Shown here piece by piece: positions 23,200 to 35,400 of a DNA stretch of 64,000 nucleotides. The notes beneath the pieces were generated by a model. That model had not been told where the DNA came from and did not search any database. It saw nothing but the letters and a program-made list of their open reading frames with translations. The DNA comes from Toxorhynchites rutilus septentrionalis (lineage: Eukaryota > Arthropoda > Insecta > Diptera > Culicidae). The translations under genes and the position numbers were made by a program. Where the stretch lies: NCBI RefSeq assembly GCF_029784135.1, contig NC_073746.1:116682035-116746034 (forward strand). Reading direction: 5' to 3'. Position 1 is the stretch's first letter, and each line of letters starts with the position of its first letter.

Positions 23200-23360
23200 T
23201 ATATTCATATTAGATCGCAATTCAATTCCAACATAATCGCTATTATAGCCGGTCAAAGTTGCATATGCATCCAAACAAATTCGGTAAGCATTTGCCATGT
23301 ATGTATATGGCCTCCACTTTTGCATGCATATGCCAGTTAGGCGATTTAATGTTTGTTGGG
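23200..23360 (-). repeat. Inverted copy of unit B
   Basis: This is the reverse complement of 22246-22461 with an internal gap of about 55 bp, ending GATTTAATGTTTGTTGGG. It lies immediately right of the A/A' palindrome. Confidence 0.6.
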
Positions 23361-23511
23361 TAGTAACACACGATTCTATCACACGACCTTCTATTGAGAT
23401 GCTTAGTACTTTTGACGGATTGCATTTAATTTTTTTTTCACAAGATCAATGTATTGTTGTACTATGCGATCTGTGGCTCAAACTATGGAGGTTTTTCAAC
23501 AAGAAACCGGG

Positions 23512-23587
23512 TTGTCTCTCTGACCGAGGCCAACGAATGTTCGAAAGGTAACTTTCGAACATTCGTTGGCCTCGGTCAGAGAGACAA
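23512..23587. repeat. Perfect 36-bp inverted repeat (hairpin) with GTAA loop
   Basis: The left arm (23512-23547) begins TTGTCTCTCTGACCGAGGCC. The right arm (23552-23587) is its exact reverse complement. They are separated only by GTAA. There is not one mismatch, in a region where other repeats are heavily diverged. Flanks do not continue the symmetry. Confidence 0.9.
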
Positions 23588-23874
23588 TGTTGCTGTAAAT
23601 GTTGTTAATTTAAATTAATTTATTAGAGTAGAGATGAATGGATGGATCAATGGAGATGAGAGGATGAATTTTTTTTACCAGTGAGGTGAGGTTTTAAAAT
23701 ACTAGGTGATTTAAGTGAATACCAGGACAAAATTTCTTAAAACTGAGGTTTCTCTACGAGACTACGAGATAATTTTTAGTATTTTTAAGCTATTTTAAAA
23801 AAACAAAGGCGCAAATATTTTCAGAAATGGAAAACAAATTTCTAGAGTGTAAGGAATTCGTGAAGCTGACTGAT

Positions 23875-24251
23875 CCCAGCAAACATTAAATCGTATAACT
23901 TTGCACATGATAAGTTGCATATAAATTCGTATCAAATCACAATCGCATAAAATATCAATCAAAATATCGATCATATATATCTAAAATCGCATAAAATGCA
24001 AAAACACGATTTTCCATATATTTAATGAATTGAGTGGTAACATTGTCGGATCAAATCATATATCAGTCCGAAAAGCATCGTATATCGTTATATACGGCTT
24101 TATATGCGACCGAAATGTGACATATACGTATATCGCCTCCACTTTTGCGTGTATATGCTATTTATATGCATCATATATCATCCAAATGTGTCTTGGTTGT
24201 ATGTATATCGCCTCCAATTAAAGCTATTCATACGACTTAATGTTTGCTGGG
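23875..24251. mobile_element. CAGCAAAC-type MITE, intact, 377 bp
   Basis: It starts CCCAGCAAACATTAAATCGT and ends with ACGACTTAATGTTTGCTGGG. Both ends match the family at 21.5-23.4 kb. The interior is AT-rich with CATATA/TATATG repeats. Flanking bases are AT on each side. Confidence 0.7.
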
Positions 24252-24589
24252 ATTATATTTTATGTCCGCCTGGGAGTATCGAACCAGTTGAAAGGATTTT
24301 TTCTATGTTAAACAATATGTGAACAACGAAAAAGTAACGATTCAATATTGAAATTGTTAGAGCTATGACAATTGTCAAACAGAACAAGGATCTAGAATGT
24401 GACAAATTATACTTGGTATATACGTAAAAATGAATCGCCAAATGTGTTGTTTAGTAAAAAACTTGAGAACAGAGAACTTTTGGTGTGGTGTGGAAATAAG
24501 ACACGCCGCTGGCACGGTGCAATGTGAGTGAATTAAAATATCGTGGCGAGAAGAGAACACGCCCCGCTCACGCCACGTTGACGCTCCGC

Positions 24590-25450
24590 TGCAGTGAGAA
24601 CAAGGCCTTAATGATAAGTTTTAGATGGAAACTAATTTCATATCCAGATGTCGACACCGTACCGTAGTCATCGCGAATACGTTTCATTTCGTTTTCACCG
24701 TGAAGTGTAAAGGTAGGTTTAGAGTTCCCGTGAACGTGAACGCGGACAAACACTTTTTTGTTAATAATTCATCAGTCTATATATAAAACGCGAGGAAAAC
24801 AACTTGAAACGATAGGAAGAAATATTTTCTAGTTGAAAAACATGATTAAACACAATTCATATTGATAAAAGTGGATTAATTCAATATTTCACAACGATTC
24901 TGAATTTCCACCGTGTAATCGGGATGTTGGTGAACTCACCATAGTTCACCGACATCGATGAACGTGAACATGAAAACAGTGGTGAATATAGACGTCAAAA
25001 AAAATTGGCCCGGCTCATGAGTTGTTGAGTCTGATAGGTAGGAACAGGTGGAGTCGCCTCCCTGATGTCGGTGATTGGCACTAAAGTGGCGGAAAATAGG
25101 CCGACGAAAAATAAGATAAAAAAAAAAAAAAAAAAAAAAATAGACGTCAAAATATTTCCCCGTTCATGTTCACGTTCGAATGCCCCAAGGCATTCTGAAA
25201 ATTATTTCACCGTGAACTGTAATATGTTTGGCAATTCTCAAGTTTTCAATGAAAATTTTGATATGGATACAATTTCATTCAATTGGATCTCTGCGCGGGT
25301 TGAAAAACTTCGTATCTTCGAGTTGATTCGTGAACAACCGCATATTTTATCCGAACTGTTTTATTGATGATCGATGTTTATTTACTTCACGTTTGCTGCT
25401 GAACTTTTAATATGAACGTGAACGTGAACAAAATCATTCTATTCACCACG
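24590..25450. repeat. Region rich in GTGAACGTGAAC motifs
   Basis: GTGAACGTGAAC or its complement recurs at about 24731, 24961, 25168 and 25416, with TTCACCGTGAA between. ATCCAGATGTCGACACC (about 24642) recurs at about 29197 beyond the Harbinger relic. A poly-A run occupies about 25119-25140. The region probably comprises fragments of Harbinger-related MITEs. Confidence 0.4.
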
Positions 25451-25741
25451 ATTTTTTGAGTTGTTTGTTCGCAATGTAGTTCACCGTGAAATGATCGTAT
25501 TATACTTATGACAGACATACAGCTGTACTTCGAAAATTGTATGTCTGTCACCATGTACAGCGCTAGAACCATGCAAGCAACTCGGTACAATCGCTGTATC
25601 TGTACCGACCTATTTCACCGTTGTACATGGTTACAGCTTGTCAATTTCAACTGCTCGCAGCGCCATAGACGGGTAGTGGTGGCACCATGAACAAGTTTTG
25701 TCAACACCGAATCAAAACACCGCAGTATTAAATATTCAGTT

Positions 25742-25800
25742 AGAGACGAATGAACTCCCAGAGTTTAAAGTCTCTTAAATCCAACACCAATTCCAATTCC
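25742..25800 (-). mobile_element. Micro-retroposon copy (59 bp, TSD TATTCAGTT)
   Basis: The plus strand here reads AGAGACGAATGAACTCCCAG, then AGTTTAAAGTCTCTTAAA, then a CCAATTCCAATTCC tail. It lies between identical TATTCAGTT copies (25733-25741, 25801-25809). The same core occurs at 38647, 49395 and 56672 in the other orientation. Confidence 0.75.
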
Positions 25801-25869
25801 TATTCAGTTCGTGAGGAAAAAAACTATAAACTATATATACCTGTGGCCAAGAGTAGTTGAACAACGGTA

Positions 25870-27330
25870 ATGGAGCTAGCAAAGAAAAGGAAGGCTACGA
25901 TGCTCGACAAATCGGGGATGCTGGTCGTCATTGAAGTGTGGAAGGACAATATTCTGTGCCTTCGGAGCACTTCCAAGAACTCCCACATCTACAAGCAAAT
26001 GAGTGAGGAGCTGAAAGGCCACGGCGTTATACTTACGGCGGTCGAATTGAAAAACCGGATCAATAATCTCTCTCGGAAGTACAGGTAGATACTTTTTGAA
26101 AAGAATATAAAATCAAGTCAAAATAATGGCATATTTGGTCCCTACGTGGGGAAATGTGCCCTTTGTCAAAATAATCACAAGTGCCCCTGATTTTCATAAA
26201 TTCCTGATCCACTGAAAAAATTCATGAAATTAATGCCAGAGATAAGATATTTTTTGTGGCATTTGTGATTATTTTGACAACTGAGCTACTAAAAAGACAT
26301 ATTTACAAAGCATACGGACCAAATATGCTTTTATTTTGACTCGAATTAACATGCTTTTCGGCTGTTAAAACGTTTGAGTCAGCACTCTACGGGCAATTTT
26401 TTGAGATAGTGTACTTTTACAGATTCGAAAGAAACGCCATGGGGCCCTCGGGAGGATCACCTTCTTCTTGGGATTATTTTGATATTCTACACAGCTTTCT
26501 CCATACTTATAAACAAAACAGGTGATTGGTTCCGGTAAGTTAAAAGTAATTTTGACAGTAAATTTTCGAAAGAAGGAGACTGCATGGATCGACTTTCTCT
26601 TGTGTTAAACATCATCTAGAAAGCTTTCCTTACCATTTTTAATTTATTAAATGTGAGATAAGAACTTCCCTTTCAATTTGAGTCGTACAAATATAGTATC
26701 AAATCTCATGCAATGGGTGACTTTAGCGGTGGTCCAAATGACCTGTTTGGTATAATTATTCTGAAAAGAATCAAACTGAGACCTTGCAGAATCATGCGCG
26801 GAACGTGAATGTATGTAAATAACCACTCAGTCTTAGCATTCAAATTCATTTTCATTGAAGCAGCTTTGGATTTATGAGTAATTTGAGTTGGGTTCTGATT
26901 CAAGATAGAATAGATAGTTCATCCGGCATCTTCTGGAAAGTATTCCAGCCAAATTTTATAGTTTTTCACTCAAACTTGAAAACAGTTTTTTGATCTATAT
27001 CAGGCATTAACGAAGCAACTAACAATATCTTTTATTTTGTTCCAGATCATGACTACTGCGATGCTGAGTATTTAGATGAAGCGTACAACCCGGAGAACGA
27101 CACATTCGCTCAATCTATGTTTATGTCACCTTCTGCGCCGACATCATCAGTATCATCGCCATCACCAACACTGCCATCATCCAGCCGCAGGAAAAATTGT
27201 TGGAATTGGCTATAAAGGAAAACGAAAATATGGTTACTTTTATGGAGCATTCCAAGACTACAGATCTTCAAATAATCGAGCTCATGAAAGAAAATAACGC
27301 GTTGATGAGCAAGCTGGTCGATAAAATTTG
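25870..27330 (+). pseudogene. PIF/Harbinger Myb/SANT-like DNA-binding protein gene, decayed
   Basis: PIF/Harbinger elements encode a Myb-like protein that brings the transposase to the element ends. Exon 1 (25870-26083) encodes a helical Myb/SANT-like segment ending NRINNLSRKYR. A GTAGAT donor and an acceptor at 26422 join exon 2 (26423-26521) in phase, giving KYR-FERNAMGPSGGSPSSWDY, which is the expected family core. Exon 3 starts after TTTTGTTCCAG (about 27044) and holds an acidic then Ser/Pro-rich region. Its C-terminal coiled coil (KENENMVTFM through MKENNALMSKLVDKI, stop near 27330) is in a different frame. The junction from exon 2 and the middle of exon 3 therefore require frame changes. 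It converges with the transposase gene. Intron 1 carries a MITE. Confidence 0.7.
26117..26340. mobile_element. MITE in intron 1 of the Harbinger Myb-like gene
   Basis: The terminal inverted repeats are GTCAAAATAATGGCATATTT and, from the right, GTCAAAATAAAAGCATATTT, both followed by GGTCC. The length is 224 bp. A second inverted pair (GTCAAAATAATCACAA) lies inside. It is an insertion into an older transposon. Confidence 0.7.
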
Positions 27331-27521
27331 AATTGTGTACTTGGAAATTTGAACCAAATAAAACATGTTCAAAAAATCAAATGAATACAGAAATTGATAA
27401 AAAGTTTGCGGTGGTGGGTACCACCCACTGTTTATACAGTGAATATAGAGGGAGATAATGGGACAGTTTCCCTGTGATATTTACCGAAATGTACCATCAG
27501 TGCGTTTCTAATCCTGGATGC

Positions 27522-28841
27522 TTATGCGTTTTCGTTTCTTACTATCAATCCTCTTTGTGGTTGTTGCTTCGAATTTAAGGTTTGAAGCTGGATCATCCAT
27601 TTTTTGTTAATATGGTCATTGTGGTTGTTACATAGGTTATGTAGAATGCAGCAAGTTTTGATAATTGTATTGACATTATTTAGGTCGACCTCCAAACCTT
27701 TCCCGATTCTTCTGAAACGGGCCTTCAGATGGCCGAAAGCATTCTCTACAACCCGTCGGCATGCTGATAGATGATAATTAAATAACTTTTCATGCTCCGG
27801 CTGATCTACAGAAAATAGAAACGGCTTCATCACCTGGTTTGACAGTCTGAAAGCCGAATCGCCGATCAACAGCATCGATACTACAACCCCTTCGATTAGT
27901 TTCGAATGCGCTTTAAATGTCTCGTTCGTGCAGTGTAATTTTTTGAGTTTGGAGTTCTCAAAAATAGTTCAATCATTTGAACGGCCAGGAACTCCTACGT
28001 TGATATATTTGAACCGGTAACGATGATCCACCGCAGCAAACAGAATAACCGAATGCCATCCTTTGAAGTTATAGTAGTCGTTTGCCTCATTTTTTGGTAC
28101 TTTGACTTCTATATGGCATCCATCAATGGCACCGTAGCATTGTGGAAAACCCAGTTTCTCGAAGCCACCGACTATTTCTGATATCTTCTCCGAGGTTGGT
28201 GGGTATGCGTCAAACACTTCGTGTTGCACAACATCTACAACCGCATTGCAGATTTCAATGACCAGTTCACCCGTAGTTGTTCTTCCTACACCGAATAGAC
28301 TTCCAATAGTTCTATATTCCGCTGACGATCCGAAAGCATATAGGGCAATAGCGATGCGTTTCTCCAACCGAATAGCAGACCGCCAAAGAGTATCTTCTCT
28401 TTGCAGGCGATGTAATTTTTTGACCAACAAATTAAACGTACATCTGTCAACCCGAAACGTGTTTTTGAACTTTTTATCACTAAACTTTGGTACTTCATCT
28501 TCCCAAAATCAAGAATTTTCTACCTGAAAGACCGATATAGTTAGAGAAATTAAAGTTGATATTCAAATGCATCTTACAGTTGACCACACCCTACGTTTTC
28601 GGGATTTAACCGGACTAGAGAGTAACGAAACGTATTTCCTGTAGAGCTTCCTAGATATCAAAGCTAACATCCTATATTTTCTGCTCTGCTTCAACAGCAT
28701 TTGAATTTTTCTGTTATTTTGAATCATTTTCGTTCTGATTACGTTCAGCATCCTGATGAAATAAAGATACAAAAAATAAACAAGCAAGAACGTTGACGGC
28801 ATTGGGCTTCGTATTACGAAACGGGGGAGTAGGCATGACAA
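27522..28841 (-). pseudogene. PIF/Harbinger DDE transposase, inactivated by two TGA codons
   Basis: The product would be the HARBI1-like DDE nuclease that excises and inserts the element. Exon 1 (to 28578) ends at ACT|GTAAGA. A TTTCAG acceptor (28524) starts exon 2 in the same phase. The single frame runs on to 27522 with the DDE_4 signature: CYGAIDGCHIEV (first Asp), LLIGDSAFRL (second Asp), and ACRRVVENAFGHLKARFRRI (Glu). All three catalytic residues survive. Two in-frame TGA stops break it: one at 28511-28509 (before FWEDEVPKF) and one at 27971-27969 (after VGVPGRSND). There is no frameshift. This pattern suggests recent death by point mutation. TIRs were not identified. Confidence 0.85.
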
Positions 28842-29016
28842 TATGGGTTTGCAGAAGAAATGAACACACTTTCAAAATAAAAACTATGAATGATAATTAT
28901 TTTTCCCAAATCAAATTAGTACTCCATGTAAATGAAAATCACTTTTGCATGCAAGTAGTGAAAAAATATCGTACAAAAATTATGTCTAAATATAATTTTA
29001 TATTATAATGGTAAGT

Positions 29017-29083
29017 TTTGGTGAGAATATTTGGAAATTTATAGAAAATAGTTTAAATTAGGGTCAGAACAACGTACTTCTAG
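29017..29083 (+). repeat. Dispersed repeat, copy 2 (partner at 2367-2432)
   Basis: TGGTGAGAATATTTGGAAAT through GGGTCAGAACAACGTACTTC matches 2367-2432 with a few substitutions. It lies just right of the Harbinger 5' flank. Confidence 0.5.
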
Positions 29084-29403
29084 TAGGCAAACAACGCCAA
29101 GAAAAAAATTTCATACAAATTTTAGTAATTGAAAACTGCCTTAGGGTCGACTAATCTGATAGAGAAGAGTTGGCCTCACACAAACTAATGTCGTATCCAG
29201 ATGTCGACACCATTCCGTCGTCAACCCGAATGCAATAGATTTAAATTCCTGATTGTCAGTTTGACATGCGGTACAATGTACAACCAAAGTATGTCTGTCA
29301 TGGTACGATAGTACCTGTACAACGCTGTACTCTTACAACGCAAGTACAGCTGTATGTCTGTCCCTGGTATTATTCCACCACCTGTTCAAGTTCACGTTCA
29401 AGG

Positions 29404-32184
29404 CTAGGTAGTGCGGACTGAATCAAAACGGCTGTCAAAAAAGATCCAATTGAAATGTCAAAAGAGATCCAACGATCAGGAGTGTTATTTTTCTTATGAT
29501 AATCAACACTATAAAAGAGGTATTGTTGTCAGGGGCAAAAAAAAAATAACAAAATGAACGAACTACATTTTTCCGTCAATTGTTTGATTAACCATTGTAT
29601 CTCTGAAAGAGCATCTCAGCCTTTCACTGAGCTACGCCTTTTTAATGTCCCCTCTCTTTGACATAACGTTTTTCCGAACGAAATAAAATCAAACGAAGTC
29701 AGAGTCACGTAAATGTTTACTCCTGCGATTTGAAAATATTCGATAAAAAGTGGAAGGAAGAGATGCCAGATTATTTTTAAAAAAAAGTCTGTAAAAACAT
29801 GTGAATGTCTGTTAAAAATGTGGAAAAGTCTGTAAAAGTGTGCAGATCTATAGAAATGTCTTTTAACGTTAATTTTCACATATTCATGAATACTTTGTAC
29901 ATCGTGATGCACGTAAGATTGTATTTTGTTCTCAGATCTTCGTCAAAAGTGGTAATATTATTCTTTATCGCAAAACATTAGACTCGTATTTTTTTATTTT
30001 TTCATTGGGGTGCCCATTTCCATTTTAGGGTGATCCAAAAAATCATTATTTTTTTCCACTTTTTCCTAAAATGACTTTTTTCTAAAATTTATAACTTTCG
30101 AACCACTTAACCGATTTAGATGATCGACATATCAAATTGAAGCCAATGAGCTTTAATTGAGAAATATTGAACTTGCAGATAATATGGATCCTTTTTTCGT
30201 AATTATTGATTGTAGTCGTTTTTTAATGTTTTCATGGCTTTGGACTAGGGGCGCTATATTTTTTTATATTTTTTCTTGGAAGCTGAGAATTTTTTACATA
30301 AAATATCTCGATATCAGAGATGCTATTTTTTTCGTTTTTGAAATATGATTTTTCAAAACTAATCGATGTTTCGAAAAACAAATTTTCCCCATTTTTCCCA
30401 CTACAAAAACATAACTCTTGAACTATTGGACCGACTCATATCATCGACATATCAAATTGAAGCTTACGAGCTATTTTTCTTTGGAAAAATGTTACTTTTG
30501 CGGAAAAATTTAATTCTTGTTTTTGTAATTATTGATTGATTTATTTTTTCATAGTTTTCTCGTTTAAAGATAGGAGCGCTATATTTTTTTTATATTTTTT
30601 ATGGAAAGCTGAGGATTATTTACCTAACATATCTCGATATTAGAGATGTTATAATTATCGTTTTTAAGTTATAAATTTGTAAATTTAACATGTTTTAAGT
30701 CTTCGATCAATATTCATATGTGACTAAACTAGAACTATGCTACTAGAATCCTTCCCGCAAGTGTGATATTTTTTCAAATTTTGCTTATTGGCTTCAATTT
30801 AATACATCGATCATCAAAACCGGTTCAGTAGTTCAAATGTTATGATTTTTTGCAGAAAGTAATTGGACAAAGGGGGAAAAATGATTTTTCGAACCACCAT
30901 TACTTTGAAACATCATATCGAAAAAACATAAAAATAGCTTCTCTGATATCGAGATATGTTATGCAAAAATCCTCAGCTTTCAAGAAAAAAATATAAAAAT
31001 ATAGCGCCCTCTAGTCCAAAGTCATAAAAAAAATAAATAACGACTACGATCAATAATTAATAAAATATAATTATTTTTTTCGCATGTTAAATATTTTTTA
31101 ATAAAAGGCTAAGTCAATAGTTTCAATTTTATATGTCGATCATCTAAATCGATTCAGTGATTCAAAAGTTATTAATTTTCATTTGTCATTTTTGGGAAAA
31201 AGTGGAAAAAATTGATATTTCGGACCACTTAATAACTTATGTGTCGTAAGTGTGTTTAAATGTTCAACGATCTACACATACATACATACACATACATACG
31301 CGTTGTTAATTTTTATAAAAATCAGTATTTCTTCGTTGATATATTGGACATCCACCAAGGCTTGCGGTCTTGTCGTTGATGAAATTTATAAGAAAATACA
31401 GTGTATATTTTCCATCCGCCATGCAAGGCTATACAAGTTTTAGATCCCCACACGGCCATGAACCATGTCTGTGGTAACAATAACGAACAGTAACCCATAT
31501 TTTGTCATAAGCAGACCCGAAAGCGAATGTAAATTGTTGAGAATAGAATGAAAATTTTTATTCGATTTTGTTTTAATACTTAGAAGACAAAGTCCTGACC
31601 CTAGCTTAACTATTTTTCAATAAATCTCCTTGCATTTCAGCAAAACAATCTTATCTAGAACAAAAAATAATTATCAGAGACAATTTTCGTTCAAGGTTTT
31701 TCGTTACCTGCAGAGAATGCAATTTTTCATTAATTGTGAATAACCGTATCCTCTCTTTCGTCTGCAATGATGTCAGGGCAAAAGTACTTATGTGTATGAG
31801 TTCCAAACTTCATACACACCAGATGGGCCAACCAGAAAGACTGCCGGGCCGCAGGTTGAGTATCGCTGGTCTAACGTCATGTGTATTGATATAAACTAAA
31901 TATAATAATTTTCTGTATTAAAACTATGGAAAAATGGCATATGGTGAGTCAAATATCTTTGATGTGATGAATAGAGCCCTTTTATTTTTCAAAAACCTGT
32001 GAAATATTATTATATCCAAAGTCTACAACAAAAATAAAAAGTGTTTTACAGATATGTCTGTAAATTCACAAACATATTTGTAAATCTGGCATCTCTGGTG
32101 GTCTAAGAATTTATTGCAAGAAATCGCTTGAAAACATGCGTGAATTTGCTTGAAAATGAAGTGGATTGAGTCCGCACCACTTAG
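29404..32184. mobile_element. 2.8-kb non-autonomous element with perfect 8-bp target duplication
   Basis: The left terminus CTAGGTAGTGCGGACTGAAT and the reverse-complemented right terminus CTAAGTGGTGCGGACTCAAT match at 17 of 20 positions. Identical GTTCAAGG 8-mers flank it (29396-29403, 32185-32192). Eight-base duplication suggests a hAT- or P-type mechanism. The interior has no transposase. It contains an inner palindromic repeat and a GGGCCGCAGGTTGAGTATCG stretch (about 31847) resembling another hAT end. Confidence 0.75.
30028..31230. repeat. Inner palindrome with GCGCTATATTTTTTTATA repeats
   Basis: The left half (about 30028-30640) and right half (about 30770-31230) are inverted relatives. 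Examples are GGGTGATCC...TTCCACTTTTTCC against GGGAAAAAGTGGAAAAA, and TAATTATTGATTGTAGTCGT against ACGACTACGATCAATAATTA. The left half is itself internally duplicated around AGGGGCGCTATATT and GGAGCGCTATATT. There is no coding sequence. Confidence 0.6.
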
Positions 32185-32471
32185 GTTCAAGGAAACTCTA
32201 AACCAGGCTCAAGCGAGAATCAGGCCCGATAAGTTTTCTTACACCCTGTATAGGTGAGTTAGATACAAAAATAATAGCATACCTGTGAGAACTGTCAACT
32301 CATGTTGACCTCTGTTGTCAGAAAATTTACATCACTGTCAGACAAACAGTGCGTGTATGCTGCATAGTTGCTGATTTTTATTGAACTTTCGAGCGCAGAG
32401 CAAATTGCTGTGATTTTCAGTAGATTTTAGCGCGTTTATCCAGCGGAGGAACCAGGATTACGATCGGAACC

Positions 32472-35400
32472 ATGACGGCTCACGATCAGATGCGGGCAAT
32501 GCTGGACCAGCTGATGGGAACGTCCCGAAATGGTGAGTCGAATTACAACTATCCCATAGGGGAAAGCGCTGCCCACCATGTTTGTTTTGTGCTGCGAAAA
32601 TTGAAAATTGATATTTTTGGTTGGAAAAAATTATTGTGCCATGTTTGTTTATATTTTCTTATGAATCGTTATGATTTACAGCTGTAAGTAATATTATTGG
32701 TAACGGTAAATCTTTTTTTTTCTCGTGTTGCAGGCGAAACCAACCGTTTTTCCACAAAATTCTACGACAACAAAGTATGTAAGAGTTTTTTGTTAGGCTG
32801 CTGTCCACATGAAATTCTCGCTTCAACGGTAAGTAGAAATGACAAACTCTTGATATTTACGATAGGCAGCTAAAATATAGCTTCGTCGTTTGTTCAGTAG
32901 TAGGATCCCCAAAATATAAAACTGTCGAAACCATTCGTTATCTTCCAAGACACACTCGACACGATCGCCCCACATTCTAGCCAAACGAAACCAAATGTCC
33001 CCCCATCTGATTCTATTGCAGACACGTCGCTACTTCTAATCATTTAAGTTGTTCTTCCACTTGATAAAAGAATTGACAAAAAATGTAGCGCCGGTGATGT
33101 GTTAATTTGGCCCCTAAGTATCATTTAGGCGCTGGTTCCGATGATCGTAAGTACCTTCCTAACCGAGAGACTGTGATCATCATAAAAAAGCGTTTTGTAT
33201 TACCTTTCAAGCAGGATTTTGTTTGATTAAGTTTTGATAGGAGAGACAATGAAATGAACGAGTATCCTCGTCCTGAAAATCCTAAGGGAAACGCATCGGA
33301 GAGCGAAATTACGTAAGTGTTTAGTTTTTACTTGAGCAAACCAATTTAAGATGAATGTCGAACCTATAGTTCGATAGTTCCCTTCGCGTCCTTCTGTCCA
33401 GCTTGTCGTGTCGTTTGATGAGGTCTATGGGTGTGGGATAGGGTGATTAGGGTAGTGAATGCGGTTGATTCCCTTTAGATATTATAGATTTAAATAGATT
33501 TTTTCTGAGTCGTACGAAACCAGCAATTCACTACACTAGTCCGAATATCCCATGCCGTAGGATAGAGTTTGCCGAACCGATATCATAAACACATCCTGTA
33601 GATCGTGTCTTCAATAGTATTCAGATTTCATAAAGCTCTGATCGTGAATGGGTACGTATGAAAAAAAAATAAGACACAATCTCATCGTCGGAGGGCTTTC
33701 GCGTGATTGGGTATGTACATTATTATAATTTTTGTAACATGCTTGACATTTAAAAACAAAAGACAAGAGTTTGAGGCTGTAATTGTTCTCGATAACTGTG
33801 AATTTATAGTATTTGTGAGCGCCTCTGGAGGGGTTCTGGTAATAATCGTCCCTGTCTCAGATGATGCAAAATGTGTGTTCGGTCGAAATCTGACCAAGCC
33901 TCCTCCCACACAAAGAACAGAACGGCAAAGCGGCAGTCAAATTGAGCGCAGAGTCAAGGATCAATCCTTTCTACCGTACGTATAATTTGTTTAGAGAAAA
34001 AAAATTGACCGATTGTGGTTTTTCTAATTTTGCAAAAACATAAAAAAAACAAAAACAAATCTTTGGGTTTCCTATTCCTCGAGCGATCTTCCATTGTGCA
34101 CATATATAAACCAAACCAACCCAAGCCTCTGTGAGTGAGTCTTGCGTTGATCCTTGCCACCCCATCTCGTGTATGTGTGTGGAGGGAAGATTGTGTTGCC
34201 ACTTTGGTGAGTAAAACATAGCAAAACTCTTCCTAACTTGAACAGATGTCGTGATATTCATATGAGAGTTTTTTGGACGGAATTAAAAATCGACGGAAGC
34301 AATTTGGAATGAAATATGAAAAAGATGGAATAATGGAATAGATGGTGACATGAAAATGGCTAGAGTAAAATTGGCATACAGTTCGTTCGGTGTTTTTTTT
34401 ATCCTTTTTAAGATTCTATTTTCCGGAGCGGATTGCTTTAGCGGTCTCCAGATGGTAATTCTATGTTCCGAATATTGAAAGATTTCCAATTCCAGATTTC
34501 ATATATAATGTATATCTATAGTTTTCAATTTACTGAAGATATTTCAGATACCAGGTTCGAATGATTTTCACTTCTATGCGGATTTCAAACTCTCTATTCA
34601 GGTTGAGAATACAGAATTAAATTCTAGATGTAAGATTTTTAATGATTTTAATGTACCTTGAGCCATTTCCAGCTTCTCAAATTTCTGATACTCAAAATAG
34701 ATCAAAATTGTTACAATCCTGGGACATTCATAGTTCTTAATACATATTACTAGATTCAGATCGCAAACATAACCTTTTAAACACGGATATTGTTGTTTGT
34801 TATGTTTCCAATTTTATATTTTAGTGTCAAGAAGTAGTTTAGATTTTAGATCTACCACAATTACTCATTTCTCATATTTCTTCTAATAAAAGTTTGAATA
34901 TATATTTGTTTCGGGGGAAAAGCAATATCACTACGCACCTGCGAATGATATACATTTTTGGAACAAACTTTTGAATAAAGGAGAAATGTCAAGCATTATC
35001 TGAACGAAAATCCCATGTTCTGGACGCCTTCAAAAACGACCCAGCAAACATTAAATCGCATGAGTTGACATATCCTAAGTCGCATATAAAGTGGGATCGA
35101 ATCGAAATCATATATAATGTCGATCAAAGGATACACTGCGTACATCTAAAATAGTATAAAATGTGAAAACTTCGATTCTATCGATTCTATGATTACAGAT
35201 TAAGTCTCAATTCGGTATAACAAGCATGAAGATATAAATTGAATCAATGTAATACTGCGAATAATTGTATTACATGCTGTGGAAAATCGTTCAACAGTAA
35301 ATAATATTTGATCGTAACTGAGGCGATATTACATCATATTTGAAATTTGACATTACAAGATTCACGATGTCATATGTATAGTGTCGACGTCTGGTGGTGA

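Noticed and set aside
23512..23587. MicroRNA precursor
   Set aside because: The stem is perfectly paired with a 4-nt loop; animal pre-miRNAs have mismatches and larger loops.
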